Assembly (NCBI GenBank): GCA_016712525.1
Contig: JADJQX010000008.1
Location: forward strand, 620,001 to 684,000
Reading direction: 5' to 3'
From: Myxococcales bacterium
GTDB taxonomy: Bacteria; Myxococcota_A; Polyangia; Polyangiales; Polyangiaceae
DNA: 64,000 bases
Shown here: positions 17,648 through 26,104 of the stretch, piece after piece
How positions within the stretch are numbered: the stretch's first letter is position 1
How the letters are laid out: the number at the start of each line of letters is the position of its first letter
Notes under the pieces: generated by a model
Told to the model about the DNA's origin: nothing
Databases searched by the model: none
The model's input: only the letters and a program-made list of their open reading frames with translations
Position numbers and translations under genes: made by a program

Positions 17648-18628
17648 TCACTGGCAAAATCCGGGATCCTTCGCGACGCTGGCGAGCGCGGCTTGGATCG
17701 TTCCTTTGGACTTGAACTCGGTGACGCACGCGTCGAACACCTTCGACTCGCACACGTTCTCGGGGCGCCCGTAGAGGAACTTGAACGCGAGGCGGCACGC
17801 GTTGAAGCTGAAGTTCGGCGAGTCGACCAGGGCCTGCACGAGCTCCTTGTCGTCGTTCACCATCTTGTCGGCCACCATCTGCGGCGCCTCGGTGGGCGGC
17901 GTGAAGGTGACCATGCCGTTCTGCCGGCGAACCTTCGTGAGCACCTTCGCCGCGCGATCGAGCGCGAACCAGGGCGCCGCCGCGTTCTTGTCGGCCGGGC
18001 CGTGACAGCCCGTGCAGCCCGGGTTCGACGTACGCGCCGCCGTGCTGATGTCCGCGCCCGGCACGTTCGTCGACGCCACCAGGTTGAGGCCCACCGTGTT
18101 CCACATGATGCGGTACGCGGTCACGAGCTTGTACCCTTCGAGCTCGTTGCCGGCGTAGCGGAGCTGCCACGGCTGGCTACGGAAGTACCCGAGCCCGTTC
18201 GGGTCGGCCGTCACCTGGACGTTGTTGCCCTGGGCGTCGCCCGCCACGCGGTACTGCCCGAGGAACATGTCCTTGTACGGGAGCTTCTGCTCCAGCACGT
18301 ATTTCATCATGTGGTACGACGAGTCCTCCGCGGACGTCGCGCCGGGCGTCTCGTTGAAGTCGCCGTTGATGAACCGCGAGAACCGCTCGATGAACGCCGG
18401 GTCCGCGAGGAGCGTGTCGATCGACCCCTGCGGGTTCGCGAGCACCGCCGCGCTCGCCTCTTTGCCCGTGAAGGCGATCGAGACGCGCGTCGCGCAGCGC
18501 TCGTTCTTGGCGGTCGGGTCGGTGTCTTCGGCGGAGGCGCTCTTGCCGCTGCCCGCCATCACCGCTCCGACGATCATGGCCGGGACGAGAAGAAGGGTCG
18601 CTCGCCGACCGAGGTGTGCCACGCTCAT
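17648..18628 (-). CDS. Secreted haem c protein, DUF1592/DUF1588/DUF1585-like
   Basis: The 326-residue protein begins at an ATG with a strong AGGAGG Shine-Dalgarno, has a signal peptide (hydrophobic core about 10-26) and one c-type haem motif CTGCH (205-209) followed by GPADK. Upstream, ADPAFIERFSRFIN and LPYKDMFLGQYRVA resemble the N-terminal part of PSD-type domains, and the C-terminal segment NFSFNACRLAFKFLYGRPENVC to DPGFCQ resembles DUF1585. It is shorter than usual DUF1592 proteins. First gene of an operon with the Tat DUF1501-like protein and two paralogous lipoproteins. A role in periplasmic or surface redox chemistry is inferred; the substrate is unknown. Confidence 0.72.
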   Translation of the reverse strand: MSVAHLGRRATLLLVPAMIVGAVMAGSGKSASAEDTDPTAKNERCATRVSIAFTGKEASAAVLANPQGSIDTLLADPAFIERFSRFINGDFNETPGATSAEDSSYHMMKYVLEQKLPYKDMFLGQYRVAGDAQGNNVQVTADPNGLGYFRSQPWQLRYAGNELEGYKLVTAYRIMWNTVGLNLVASTNVPGADISTAARTSNPGCTGCHGPADKNAAAPWFALDRAAKVLTKVRRQNGMVTFTPPTEAPQMVADKMVNDDKELVQALVDSPNFSFNACRLAFKFLYGRPENVCESKVFDACVTEFKSKGTIQAALASVAKDPGFCQ

Positions 18629-18917
18629 GGGTCCTCCTGGGGGGCGCCTCGTCCAACCGTGGATTCGCGCCGCATAGGCCATTAAGCACCGTCCGTGCCA
18701 CATGCGCATTCAGCAGATTCTCGCTATTTGCGCGCCGACGATCGCCTCGCGCATGGGCTGCGTCCGATCCAGGCCGGTCGAGCGGTGAATCGGCGGAAAT
18801 AGGGGTGGATGTAGGCTGCACCACCCCCCCTGTCGGCGTTTCCCCCCAAGGGCGCGGGCTCGGCGCGGGCTCGGCTACCGCTTTCCCGATTTTCGGCTAG
18901 GTTGGGCGCGGTCCCGC

Positions 18918-19697
18918 ATGCCGTCCGTCTCCCGAGCCCCCACCCGAACGTTCCTCCGCCTCGTCGTCACGCTCGGCCTCACCGTGCTCGCGCTCGTTCT
19001 CGGCGCCGGGCAAGCGCAGGCCAAGGCGTCGACCGGCGTGGGTGATCCCATTCGCCTCGAGGTCCCGGGCCACCCCGACGCCTTCTATTACAAGGCGCGC
19101 GGCAAGGGCACGAAGCCGGTCATCCTCTATTTGCACGGCCGCAACGGGAACGCCGCGGAGGACTGCCGCAAGTGGGCGAAGGTCGCGACCCAGTTCGGCT
19201 GGGTGCTCTGCCCGCAAGGCCCGGGGGACTCGGGCGGTGGTGGTCGCACCTGGATGAACAGCGCGCAGGCGGGCAAGGCCGTCATGGACGCTTCGCTCTC
19301 CGCGCTCCGCGCCAAGCACAAGGGCCGCGTCCAACGCTACGGGAACATCCTGGTGGGCTTCAGCGAAGGAGCCTTCGTGGCGATGCAGGCAGGGCTTCAA
19401 GACCAAAAGACCTGGAGCCGCTGGCTCATCCTCGCGGCGAGCGATCGGTATTGGGTCGGCGATGCACCGTCGTCGCTCACGGGGGGCTCGGGCGGCGGCA
19501 AGCTCCAGCGCGTCTACCTCCTCACGGGCGAGACCGACGGCGTCGCCGAGAACACGACGCGCGTCGGCGACATGCTGAAGAAGCACAACGTGCCGGTGCG
19601 GGTCCGCATCGCGCCCGGCATGGGGCACGAGATCGCCAAAGACCGCATGGTGACGACATACAAACGGCCTCTTTCTTGGCTCGCGCGGGGCAAGTAG
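18918..19697 (+). CDS. Secreted alpha/beta hydrolase (esterase/phospholipase-like)
   Basis: A 259-residue protein with an N-terminal signal peptide (ending near GQAQAKA, about 36). The alpha/beta-hydrolase core has VILYLHGRNGN (oxyanion strand), the nucleophile elbow LVGFSEGAFV with the catalytic Ser, a probable acid in LTGETDGVAENT and the catalytic His in PGMGHEIAK. It resembles dienelactone-hydrolase/carboxylesterase-type enzymes acting outside the cytosol. Substrate unknown. The 289-bp region between this gene and the divergent haem-protein gene holds both promoters; TAGGTT lies 14 nt before this ATG, a longer spacing than at other genes. Confidence 0.78.
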   Translation: MPSVSRAPTRTFLRLVVTLGLTVLALVLGAGQAQAKASTGVGDPIRLEVPGHPDAFYYKARGKGTKPVILYLHGRNGNAAEDCRKWAKVATQFGWVLCPQGPGDSGGGGRTWMNSAQAGKAVMDASLSALRAKHKGRVQRYGNILVGFSEGAFVAMQAGLQDQKTWSRWLILAASDRYWVGDAPSSLTGGSGGGKLQRVYLLTGETDGVAENTTRVGDMLKKHNVPVRVRIAPGMGHEIAKDRMVTTYKRPLSWLARGK

Positions 19698-19765
19698 GCT
19701 CGCGCGCTCCACGCACGCGCGAAGGGCGTTGACCACGAGCGCCCGGCGATGGGATAAGCCGGGCG

Positions 19766-20398
19766 ATGTCTGCTCCGACCGCCGAACTGCAGCCGCTCGT
19801 CCTGGGAATCGCCGGCGGCTCGGGCTCCGGGAAGAGCACGATCGCCCGCTCCATCTTGGGCGCGCTCCCCGAAGGCGAAGGGGTGCTCCTCGAGCAGGAC
19901 CACTACTACAAGCCGCAGTCCCACCTGCCCGCCTCCGAGCGCGAGCTCGTGAACTACGACCACCCCGACGCGCTCGAGCTCGACCTGCTCGCGTCCCACG
20001 TCGAGGCCCTCCGCGAAGGGCGGACCATCGAGCGCCCCAGCTACGACTTCACCACGCACGACCGCGCCAAGGGCGGCACCATCGTGAAGCCCGCGAAGGT
20101 CATCGTGGTCGAGGGCATCCTGGTGCTCTCGGACGAGCGGCTCCGTTCGTCGTTCGAGGTGAAGCTCTTCGTCGACACCGACTCGGACATCCGGCTCATG
20201 CGGCGCATCCGGCGCGACCTCGAGCAGCGCGGGCGCTCGTTCGCGCAGGTGCGCAAGCAGTACTACGAGACCGTGCGCCCGATGCACCTCGCGTTCGTGG
20301 AGCCCTCGAAGCGCTTCGCCGACATCATCATCCCCGAGGGCGGTCAGAACCGCGTCGCGCTCGATTTCTTGCTCGGCTTCATTCGCTCGCGCGGCTGA
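19766..20398 (+). CDS. udk: Uridine kinase
   Basis: The 210-residue enzyme phosphorylates uridine or cytidine in pyrimidine salvage. Evidence: P-loop GGSGSGKST (17-25), LEQDHYYKPQSHL, NYDHPDALELDLL, RPSYDFTTHDR and VEGILVLSDERLR, all typical of the Udk/PRK-like NTPase family, and family-typical length. The ATG at 19766 follows TAAGCC by 5 nt and has no Shine-Dalgarno. The gene is 68 nt downstream of the esterase gene on the same strand; a functional link is not apparent. It is convergent with the lipoprotein gene at 20505. Confidence 0.93.
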   Translation: MSAPTAELQPLVLGIAGGSGSGKSTIARSILGALPEGEGVLLEQDHYYKPQSHLPASERELVNYDHPDALELDLLASHVEALREGRTIERPSYDFTTHDRAKGGTIVKPAKVIVVEGILVLSDERLRSSFEVKLFVDTDSDIRLMRRIRRDLEQRGRSFAQVRKQYYETVRPMHLAFVEPSKRFADIIIPEGGQNRVALDFLLGFIRSRG

Positions 20399-20504
20399 GG
20401 CCCACGAGCCGAGGCGTGCGCGCGCGCGTGGGGTACGGATCGCGCCGTTAAGCGTGGCGCATGACTCCCGTAACCATCCGAAAGCAAAGGCTTTTTCGGG
20501 TAAC

Positions 20505-21011
20505 TTACTTCTTCTTCGGCGGCGCGGCCGGAGCGGCGGGCTGCACGAGCTCGACCTCCCAGTCGACCGACGTGTCTTGCCCGGCCCACGGCGGGAACGC
20601 GAGGTTCGAGAACGCGTTGACGATGCACTTTCCCGCAGGCTTCTCGGCGTGCGAGGCCGGCACGGTGACGCCCTTCGAGTGCCCGTTCCGGCCGAGGAGC
20701 ACCTGAATGGTGACCTTCCCGAACGGCCCCGAGGCGACGCCGTTCTCGTCCTTGGCCTCCCCGCAGGACTCTTTCACGCTTCGCGCCGCGCGCTTCAAGA
20801 CGACCTCGGTGTTCTCCTTGTCGTACTCGTTCGCGCTCTTCCGCTGCGGATCCGCTTGGGCGGGCTTCGGCGGCGGAGGCGGCGAGTCGGTCGTCCCCTC
20901 GCCTTCTTTCACGTCGGCGGGCGACTCGGCGGGCTTTGGCTCGCCACCGCACGCGGCGACGAACGACAGCGCGGACGACACGACGAGGGCGGAGACGAGC
21001 GGCTTGACCAT
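20505..21011 (-). CDS. Lipoprotein with TonB-C/AgmX-like C-terminal domain
   Basis: A 168-residue protein with signal peptide, lipobox FVAAC (Cys21), a Pro/Lys/Glu-rich linker (24-60) and a C-terminal domain (about 70-158) of the form GKVTIQVLLGRNGHSKGVTV, KCIVNAFSNLAFPPW. This pattern of a short beta domain with a Cys-x(n)-FP element occurs in many myxobacterial secreted proteins and in the tail of the Ser/Thr kinase at 27328 in this window. Likely periplasmic or outer-membrane anchored. The closing Pro/Ala/Lys tail is low complexity. Function unknown. Confidence 0.7.
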   Translation of the reverse strand: MVKPLVSALVVSSALSFVAACGGEPKPAESPADVKEGEGTTDSPPPPPKPAQADPQRKSANEYDKENTEVVLKRAARSVKESCGEAKDENGVASGPFGKVTIQVLLGRNGHSKGVTVPASHAEKPAGKCIVNAFSNLAFPPWAGQDTSVDWEVELVQPAAPAAPPKKK

Positions 21012-21140
21012 GGGGCGAATCTTGCCCCCACGAGCGACCGACGTCAAAGGCAAGACGCGCGAAACCCCTCGGAAATCCTCGGCCGGCCCGGCGACCAGGA
21101 TGACCTCACGGCGGAGATGTGGAAGGCTCGAAGGAGAACC

Positions 21141-21860
21141 ATGCCGAGCCACCGCCGACTCTCCCGCCGCATCGCCGCATCCACCGCCGCCTTCTTCGCT
21201 ACGGCCCTCGCGGTCAGCGTCGCCTGCACGGGAAACGGCACGGTCGACATCGACGACGACGCGAGCGCGACGCGAGACGCGAGCGCGACGCCCCAAGACG
21301 CCGCCGGAAAAGACGGAGGAGACGCGCAGGCGCCGTTCGATCCGGGGGCCGTGTGCGCGCAGGAGCTCGCCTACTTCACGACCTGCAAGGTCGACCCGAA
21401 GGACGTCAACTGCGGCGTCGAGAAGTTCGAGGCCTGGTGCAAGGACAACCAGTCGAAGACGGAGAGCGACCAGCTCGTCCGCGCGAAGGCGAGCTGCCTC
21501 GTCGCGAAGAACTGCTCCGAGGAGAGCCGCAAGGGCTGCATCTACGAGAGCTACGCGGCCCAAGGCCTTTCGGCCGCGCAGAAGAAGCTCGTCGACGACT
21601 ACTGCGCGACGTGCGAGCCGGGTGTGCCCACGTGCGCGACGGCGCACATCACCTACGATCCGAAGAAGGGGATCGACTCGATCGACGACCTCTTCATCGC
21701 CGCGTGGGAGCTCGCCGAGCCGCTCGTCGCCCAGATCCATGCAAAGTGCACGGGCCCCGCCATCGCCGACGCGGGCGCCGACGCGGGCACGTGCGAGCGC
21801 CGCTTCGCCCAGTGCGCCGGTGGCATCTACGTCGACGCCCTGCCGAACTGCCCGAAATGA
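21141..21860 (+). CDS. Cysteine-rich lipoprotein
   Basis: The 239-residue protein starts at an ATG with an AAGGAG Shine-Dalgarno 4 nt upstream. It has a signal peptide with lipobox VSVAC, an Asp/Ala-rich linker (about 35-65), and a domain with about fourteen cysteines (CAQELAYFTTC, NCGVEKFEAWC, SCLVAKNC, YCATCEPGVPTC, CERRFAQCAGG), likely held by disulfides. I do not recognise the family. It begins a three-gene operon: its TGA overlaps the ATG of the next gene, which in turn overlaps a membrane protein gene. The coupling suggests the three products work together at the envelope. Confidence 0.72.
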   Translation: MPSHRRLSRRIAASTAAFFATALAVSVACTGNGTVDIDDDASATRDASATPQDAAGKDGGDAQAPFDPGAVCAQELAYFTTCKVDPKDVNCGVEKFEAWCKDNQSKTESDQLVRAKASCLVAKNCSEESRKGCIYESYAAQGLSAAQKKLVDDYCATCEPGVPTCATAHITYDPKKGIDSIDDLFIAAWELAEPLVAQIHAKCTGPAIADAGADAGTCERRFAQCAGGIYVDALPNCPK

Positions 21861-22219
21861 CCGTCTCGGACGACGCCATCTACGAGCGGCTCTCCGAGCT
21901 CGCGGGGCGCCTCGTCGAGGAGCCGCAGCACACCCCCGTGCTCGCGCGGATCCTCGAGGGGCCCGAGGCCACGTTCACCGACGTGAGCGCCTTCGCGCCG
22001 CCGTCGTCCCTCGTCGCGATGGAGCTCCTCCGCATCCGGCGCGACCACGGCGTGTGCCTCGTCGCGAGCCACATGAGGTGCCCCGACGGCAGGCCCCGAG
22101 GCGAGGCCGAGGCGCCGACCGGGGTGTCCATGGTGGTGTTCTACGTGCCCGAGCTCGCCGCGATCGCCGAGACGGCGCTCCTCGATCGACAGCGTATCTT
22201 CGAGCTGGTGAGGTCCTGA
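21857..22219 (+). CDS. Small protein of unknown function between lipoprotein and GIDE-like genes
   Basis: A 120-residue soluble protein (MTVSDDAIYERLSELAGRLVEEP...) without signal peptide or membrane segment. It looks like a mixed alpha/beta fold, with SLVAMELLRIRRDHGVCLVASHMRC in the middle and YVPELAAIAETALLDRQRIFELV at the end. I do not recognise it. Both ends overlap neighbours: ATGA with the lipoprotein gene (21857-21860) and TGATG with the membrane protein gene (22217-22221). Its cytosolic prediction beside two envelope proteins suggests an accessory or regulatory part. Confidence 0.6.
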   Translation: MTVSDDAIYERLSELAGRLVEEPQHTPVLARILEGPEATFTDVSAFAPPSSLVAMELLRIRRDHGVCLVASHMRCPDGRPRGEAEAPTGVSMVVFYVPELAAIAETALLDRQRIFELVRS

Positions 22220-23352
22220 TGCCCCTCGACGACGGCTCCATCGACTGGGTCTCTTCGAATCACTTCTCGCCCGAGGCGAGCTTCTTCTTCGGGGTCCTCG
22301 TGCTCGGCTTCGGTGGGGCCGGGCTCGTGTTCCTCTTGTTCCATCGGGCGAAAGCGCTCCGCGAGCGGCAGGCCGCCGAAGAGCGCGCGTTCGGGTCCCC
22401 TTCGGAGCTCACGCCCGGGCCGAACAAGCTCGTTCGCGGGACCGTGGACGCCGAAGGCGGCGAGGCCATCGCGGTGCGCGTCGAGGTCTTCCAGAAGGTG
22501 AAGAACCACACCTCCAAGAACAACAGCTGGCACACGTGGGAGGAGATCCACCGAAAGATCCAGTCGCGCCCGTTCTACCTCCTCCGAGACGGCGGCGAGC
22601 CCGTCATGGTCGAGCCCGGCGACGACGTGTTCGTCATCGACGACATGCAGACCACCTACAAAGACCAGGGGCACGAGCGCCGCTGCCGCTACTGCGACGT
22701 CGAGTCCGGCGAGACGTTCTCCGCGTACGGCACCCTCGTGCGGGCGCCGCACCCACGCGCGGCGAGCGGCTACCGGGACGGGACGGGCTGGGTGCTGAGG
22801 CCACCCGCGAACGGGCGCACCTACCTCGCCTCGGGCGCGATCAAGGACAGATACCCGAATCGAATCCAGTACTTGCAGAGGTGGGGTGTGGGGGCGCTGC
22901 TCGCGTTCGTGGCCTTCCACGCGCTCGCCACCGTCCCGTACCTCGTGGCGTCGTTCGCGGGCGAGCGCGAAGAAGCGCAGATCGTCTCCCATAGGACGTG
23001 GATCACGACGAACAAGAACTCGAGGACGACCCACTACGGCCTCACCGCGAGGACCGCGTCCGGCTACACGTTCGAACGCGAGGTGCCGAGCTCGACCTAC
23101 GAGCTCGGGATCCGGTACCAAGGCCTCGGCACGCGCGTGCCCTCGGTGCATTTCTCGGACTGGTCGTGGGCCGCGTATCTCGGCGATCGCCCGACCATGA
23201 ACGGCATCGCGATCATCGTCGGCATCGTGGGCTCGGCGATCGCGGCGGGCGCGTTCGCGGCGAGCTACGGGGCGAAACACGCCTGGTACGACCGCAAGAA
23301 GCTCTCCGAGCACGGCGGCTCGGGCCACTACACGGGCCCGCCCTCCGAATGA
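22219..23352 (+). CDS. Membrane protein with a GIDE-like (E3-ligase-type) domain
   Basis: The 377-residue protein has an N-terminal membrane segment (about 21-42), a soluble domain (about 65-195) and two or three C-terminal segments (about 227-247, 330-355). The soluble part, starting PNKLVRGTVDAEGGEAIAVRVEVFQKV and continuing WEEIHRKIQSRPFYLLRDGGEPVMVEPGDDVFV, resembles the GIDE domain of mitochondrial E3 ligases and their bacterial relatives. No RING or other ligase motif is present; a CRYCD pair could bind a metal. The ATG overlaps the preceding stop. Third gene of a coupled operon. Domain call is by pattern memory only. Confidence 0.55.
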   Translation: MPLDDGSIDWVSSNHFSPEASFFFGVLVLGFGGAGLVFLLFHRAKALRERQAAEERAFGSPSELTPGPNKLVRGTVDAEGGEAIAVRVEVFQKVKNHTSKNNSWHTWEEIHRKIQSRPFYLLRDGGEPVMVEPGDDVFVIDDMQTTYKDQGHERRCRYCDVESGETFSAYGTLVRAPHPRAASGYRDGTGWVLRPPANGRTYLASGAIKDRYPNRIQYLQRWGVGALLAFVAFHALATVPYLVASFAGEREEAQIVSHRTWITTNKNSRTTHYGLTARTASGYTFEREVPSSTYELGIRYQGLGTRVPSVHFSDWSWAAYLGDRPTMNGIAIIVGIVGSAIAAGAFAASYGAKHAWYDRKKLSEHGGSGHYTGPPSE

Positions 23353-23368
23353 GGCGCCGCGACGAGCG

Positions 23369-24730
23369 TCACTCCGTGATCTTGTAGTCTTTGATTTTGT
23401 AGAGCAGCGCCCTGTGGCTTATCTCGAGCACCTCGGCGGCGCGCGTGCGGTTGCCCTTCGTCTTCTGGAGCGCGCGGCGAATGAGGATCTCCTCGATCGC
23501 GGCCGACGTCTTCTTGATGGAGAGCTCGCCGGTCGCGAGCTGGGCCTGCACCGGGTCGAGGGACTCGCGTAGGCGCTCGGGTAGGTCGTTCGCGTCGAGC
23601 ACCTCCCCCTCGGCGAGCACCATGGCGCGCTCGATGGTGTTCTCGAGCTCGCGCACGTTGCCGGGCCATGGGTACTCGATGAGGAGCTTGCGCGCCTCGG
23701 GGGAGACGCCACGGATGTGCGTGCCGAGGCGCGCGTTGTTCCGTGTGACGAAGTGATCGACGAGGAGCGGGATGTCGTCCTTCCGGCCACGGAGCGGCGG
23801 GATGTGCACGGGCAGCACGTTGATGCGGTAGTAGAGGTCCTCGCGGAAGCGCCCCGCCTTCACCTCGGCCGCGAGATCGCGGTGCGTGGCGGCCACGATG
23901 CGGACGTCGACCTTCGCGTCCTTCGTGTCTCCGAGCCGGCGAATGGTCTCCTCTTGGAGCACCCGGAGGAGCTTCACCTGGAGAGACAGCGGAAGCTCGC
24001 CGATCTCGTCGAGGAGGAGCGTCCCGCCGGTGGCCTCCTCGAAGAGCCCTCGGCGATCGGCGTTCGCGTCGGTGAAGGCGCCGCGGCGGTGACCGAAGAG
24101 CTCGCTCTCGAGGAGGTTCTCGGGGATGGCGCCGCAGTTGATCGCCACGAACGGCATGTTCTTCCGCGACGAACGTGCGTGGAGGGCGCGGGCCACGAGC
24201 TCCTTGCCCACGCCGCTCTCGCCGGTCACGAGCACGGTGGTCTTGTAGTCGGCGATCTTGGAGATCGTGCGAAAGACGTCCTGCATTTCCTGGCTCTTCG
24301 CCAAGATCGACTCGAACCTTTGTTCGGCTCGGATCTGCTCGCGCAGCGACCGGTTCTCGCGCCGGAGAGACTCACGCTCCTCGGCCTTGCGCAGGGCGAG
24401 CACGATCTCGTCCGGCTTGAAGGGCTTGCCCACGTAGTCGTACGCCCCGGCCTTCATGGCCTCGAGGGCGAGGTCGACGTTGCCGTACGCGCTCATCACG
24501 ATCACGGTGGCCGGGCTCTGCTTGGCGCGCAGCGTGGCGAGCAGGTCGAGCCCGCCGAGCTTCGGCATGCGAACGTCGGTGAGGATCACGTCCGGGCCGA
24601 ACGACTCGACGAGCGCGAGCGCCGTCTCGCCGTTGTCGGCGACCTCGACCTCGTACCCGTGCTTGCGCAGCAGCGTGCGGAGCACGAGCCGAATGTTCTC
24701 TTCGTCGTCGACCACGAGGACCCGGCGCAT
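23369..24730 (-). CDS. NtrC-family sigma-54-dependent response regulator
   Basis: The 453-residue protein has a receiver domain (1-120; acidic DDE 8-10, acceptor Asp52, Lys102), an AAA+ domain (Walker A TGESGVGKE 169-177, sigma-54 contact GAFTD 217-221, Walker B LLLDEIGE 238-245) and a Fis-type HTH at the C-terminus (IEEILIRRALQKTKGNRTRAAEVLEIS region). It would activate sigma-54 promoters when phosphorylated. No kinase gene is adjacent. The ATG at 24730 is preferred because VLVVDDE follows directly and TAGGGT stands 7 nt upstream; in-frame starts further upstream at 24754 and 24781 are possible. Confidence 0.92.
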   Translation of the reverse strand: MRRVLVVDDEENIRLVLRTLLRKHGYEVEVADNGETALALVESFGPDVILTDVRMPKLGGLDLLATLRAKQSPATVIVMSAYGNVDLALEAMKAGAYDYVGKPFKPDEIVLALRKAEERESLRRENRSLREQIRAEQRFESILAKSQEMQDVFRTISKIADYKTTVLVTGESGVGKELVARALHARSSRKNMPFVAINCGAIPENLLESELFGHRRGAFTDANADRRGLFEEATGGTLLLDEIGELPLSLQVKLLRVLQEETIRRLGDTKDAKVDVRIVAATHRDLAAEVKAGRFREDLYYRINVLPVHIPPLRGRKDDIPLLVDHFVTRNNARLGTHIRGVSPEARKLLIEYPWPGNVRELENTIERAMVLAEGEVLDANDLPERLRESLDPVQAQLATGELSIKKTSAAIEEILIRRALQKTKGNRTRAAEVLEISHRALLYKIKDYKITE

Positions 24731-24737
24731 CTCCTCC

Positions 24738-24743
24738 ACCCTA
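24738..24743 (-). promoter_or_regulatory. -10-like hexamer TAGGGT of the NtrC-type regulator
   Basis: The minus strand reads TAGGGT, then GGAGGAG, then the ATG at 24730. The purine-rich 7-mer could also be read as a Shine-Dalgarno, but it is too close to the ATG for good function, so a leaderless start is more likely. Confidence 0.35.
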
Positions 24744-24879
24744 CCGCAAGACATCGCAAAAGTTTCATAGCTCCGCCTCACAGAGCCCAGACCTGCGCGT
24801 AAAGCACTGAATCCTTTAGCTTTATCGTCCCATCATTTCTTGCGAGGCGAGGCGCGGTGCGAGGCTCGACGGAACCTTG

Positions 24880-24885
24880 TAGGGT
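24880..24885 (+). promoter_or_regulatory. -10-like hexamer TAGGGT of the NamZ-like gene
   Basis: TAGGGT is followed by 7 nt and the GTG at 24893. The hexamer supports this GTG over the upstream in-frame GTG at 24857. Confidence 0.4.
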
Positions 24886-24892
24886 GCATCGC

Positions 24893-26083
24893 GTGCGCAC
24901 CGGAGCCGACCGCCTCGAAGCCGACCCGACCCTCTACGAACGCCTCCCCGACCGGCGCTTCGCGCTCCTCGCGCATCCCGCGTCGGTCACGAGCCGGCTC
25001 GAGCACATCAGCGCCGTGCTCGACAGGCTCCAGAGGCGGCCGCGAATCATCTTCGGGCCCGAGCACGGGTACGGCGGAGAGGCCCAAGACATGATCGGCG
25101 TCGCCGACGCGAAGGACGTGTACGGCACGCCCGTGCGGAGCCTCTACGGGGACGCCTTCGACGATCTCTCGCCGCGCGACGCCGATCTCGACGGGTGCGA
25201 GCTCGTGCTCGTCGACCTTCAAGACGTCGGCTCGCGGTACTACACCTTCGTGTGGACCGCGGTGCTGGTCATGCGCGCGGCCGCAAAAAAGGGCATCCCG
25301 GTGCTCGTGCTCGATCGACCGAACCCCCTCGGCCACACGCGCGCCGAAGGTCGCTCGCTCGATCCGGAGTTTCGCTCGTTCGTGGGGCTCGAGCCCGTGC
25401 CCGTTCGTCACGCGCTCACGCTCGGCGAGATTTGCGCTCTCCGCGCCGAGGAAGAGGGGCTCGCGCTCGACGCGCTACGCATCGCGCCCGTGCTCGACCT
25501 TCACGCGGAGGCGCTCGCGACCGCGTGGGACCGGCCCTTCGTCATGACGTCGCCCAACATGCCCACGGCCGACACGGCGCTCGTCTACCCGGGGGGCTGC
25601 CTCCTCGAGGGCACGAACCTCTCCGACGGCCGCGGCACGACGCGCCCGTTCGAGATCACAGGGGCGCCGTGGCTCGACGGCGAGCGGCTCGCGCGCGGCC
25701 TCGCGGAGACCGGGCTCCCGGGCTTCGTGGCGCGGCCCCTGACGTTCTCTCCCACCTTCCACAAACACGCGCGCGAGACCTGCGGCGGCGTCCAGATCCA
25801 CGTCACGTCCCCCGGGGAGTTCCTCCCCTACGCGACGTACCTCGCCCTCGTCGCGCTGGCGCATCACGCTCACCCCGAGGCCTTCCGCTTCCGGACCGAA
25901 CGCTACGAGTTCGTCGACACGATCCCCGCCTTCGATCTCCTCACGGGCAGCGCCGAGGCACGCGAACGGATCGTCCGAGGCGACGCCCCGCGCGACATCG
26001 CGCTCGCCCTCTCGGACCTCGGCCCGGGTGACTCCGAGAAGCTCGCCCAGGCCCGCGACGCCGCCCGCCGACGAGCCGTGTGA
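24893..26083 (+). CDS. DUF1343/NamZ-type exo-beta-N-acetylmuramidase
   Basis: The 396-residue protein matches the DUF1343 family, which includes the Bacillus exo-lytic N-acetylmuramidase NamZ acting in peptidoglycan recycling. Signs are VRTGADRL at the start, FGPEHGYGG, LVDLQDVGSRYYTFVWT, LDRPNPLGHTRAEG and SPNMPTADTALVYPGGCLLEGTNLSDGRGTTRPFE in pieces. Unlike many members no signal peptide is seen, so the enzyme may be cytosolic. The GTG at 24893 is used because the family homology starts there. It is divergent from the NtrC-type regulator and convergent with the TMEM43-like gene. Confidence 0.85.
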   Translation: MRTGADRLEADPTLYERLPDRRFALLAHPASVTSRLEHISAVLDRLQRRPRIIFGPEHGYGGEAQDMIGVADAKDVYGTPVRSLYGDAFDDLSPRDADLDGCELVLVDLQDVGSRYYTFVWTAVLVMRAAAKKGIPVLVLDRPNPLGHTRAEGRSLDPEFRSFVGLEPVPVRHALTLGEICALRAEEEGLALDALRIAPVLDLHAEALATAWDRPFVMTSPNMPTADTALVYPGGCLLEGTNLSDGRGTTRPFEITGAPWLDGERLARGLAETGLPGFVARPLTFSPTFHKHARETCGGVQIHVTSPGEFLPYATYLALVALAHHAHPEAFRFRTERYEFVDTIPAFDLLTGSAEARERIVRGDAPRDIALALSDLGPGDSEKLAQARDAARRRAV

Positions 26084-26104
26084 GCTCCGGGGGCTCGCGC
26101 TCCT

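Noticed and set aside
20466..20495. Hairpin CCGAAAGC/GCTTTTTCGG downstream of udk as terminator
   Set aside because: The stem needs a 2-nt bulge and no T tract follows the 3' arm; support is too weak to list.
24857..24892. Upstream GTG start for the NamZ-like gene
   Set aside because: The 12 extra residues do not resemble the family start, and the -10-like TAGGGT (24880-24885) lies inside this stretch.
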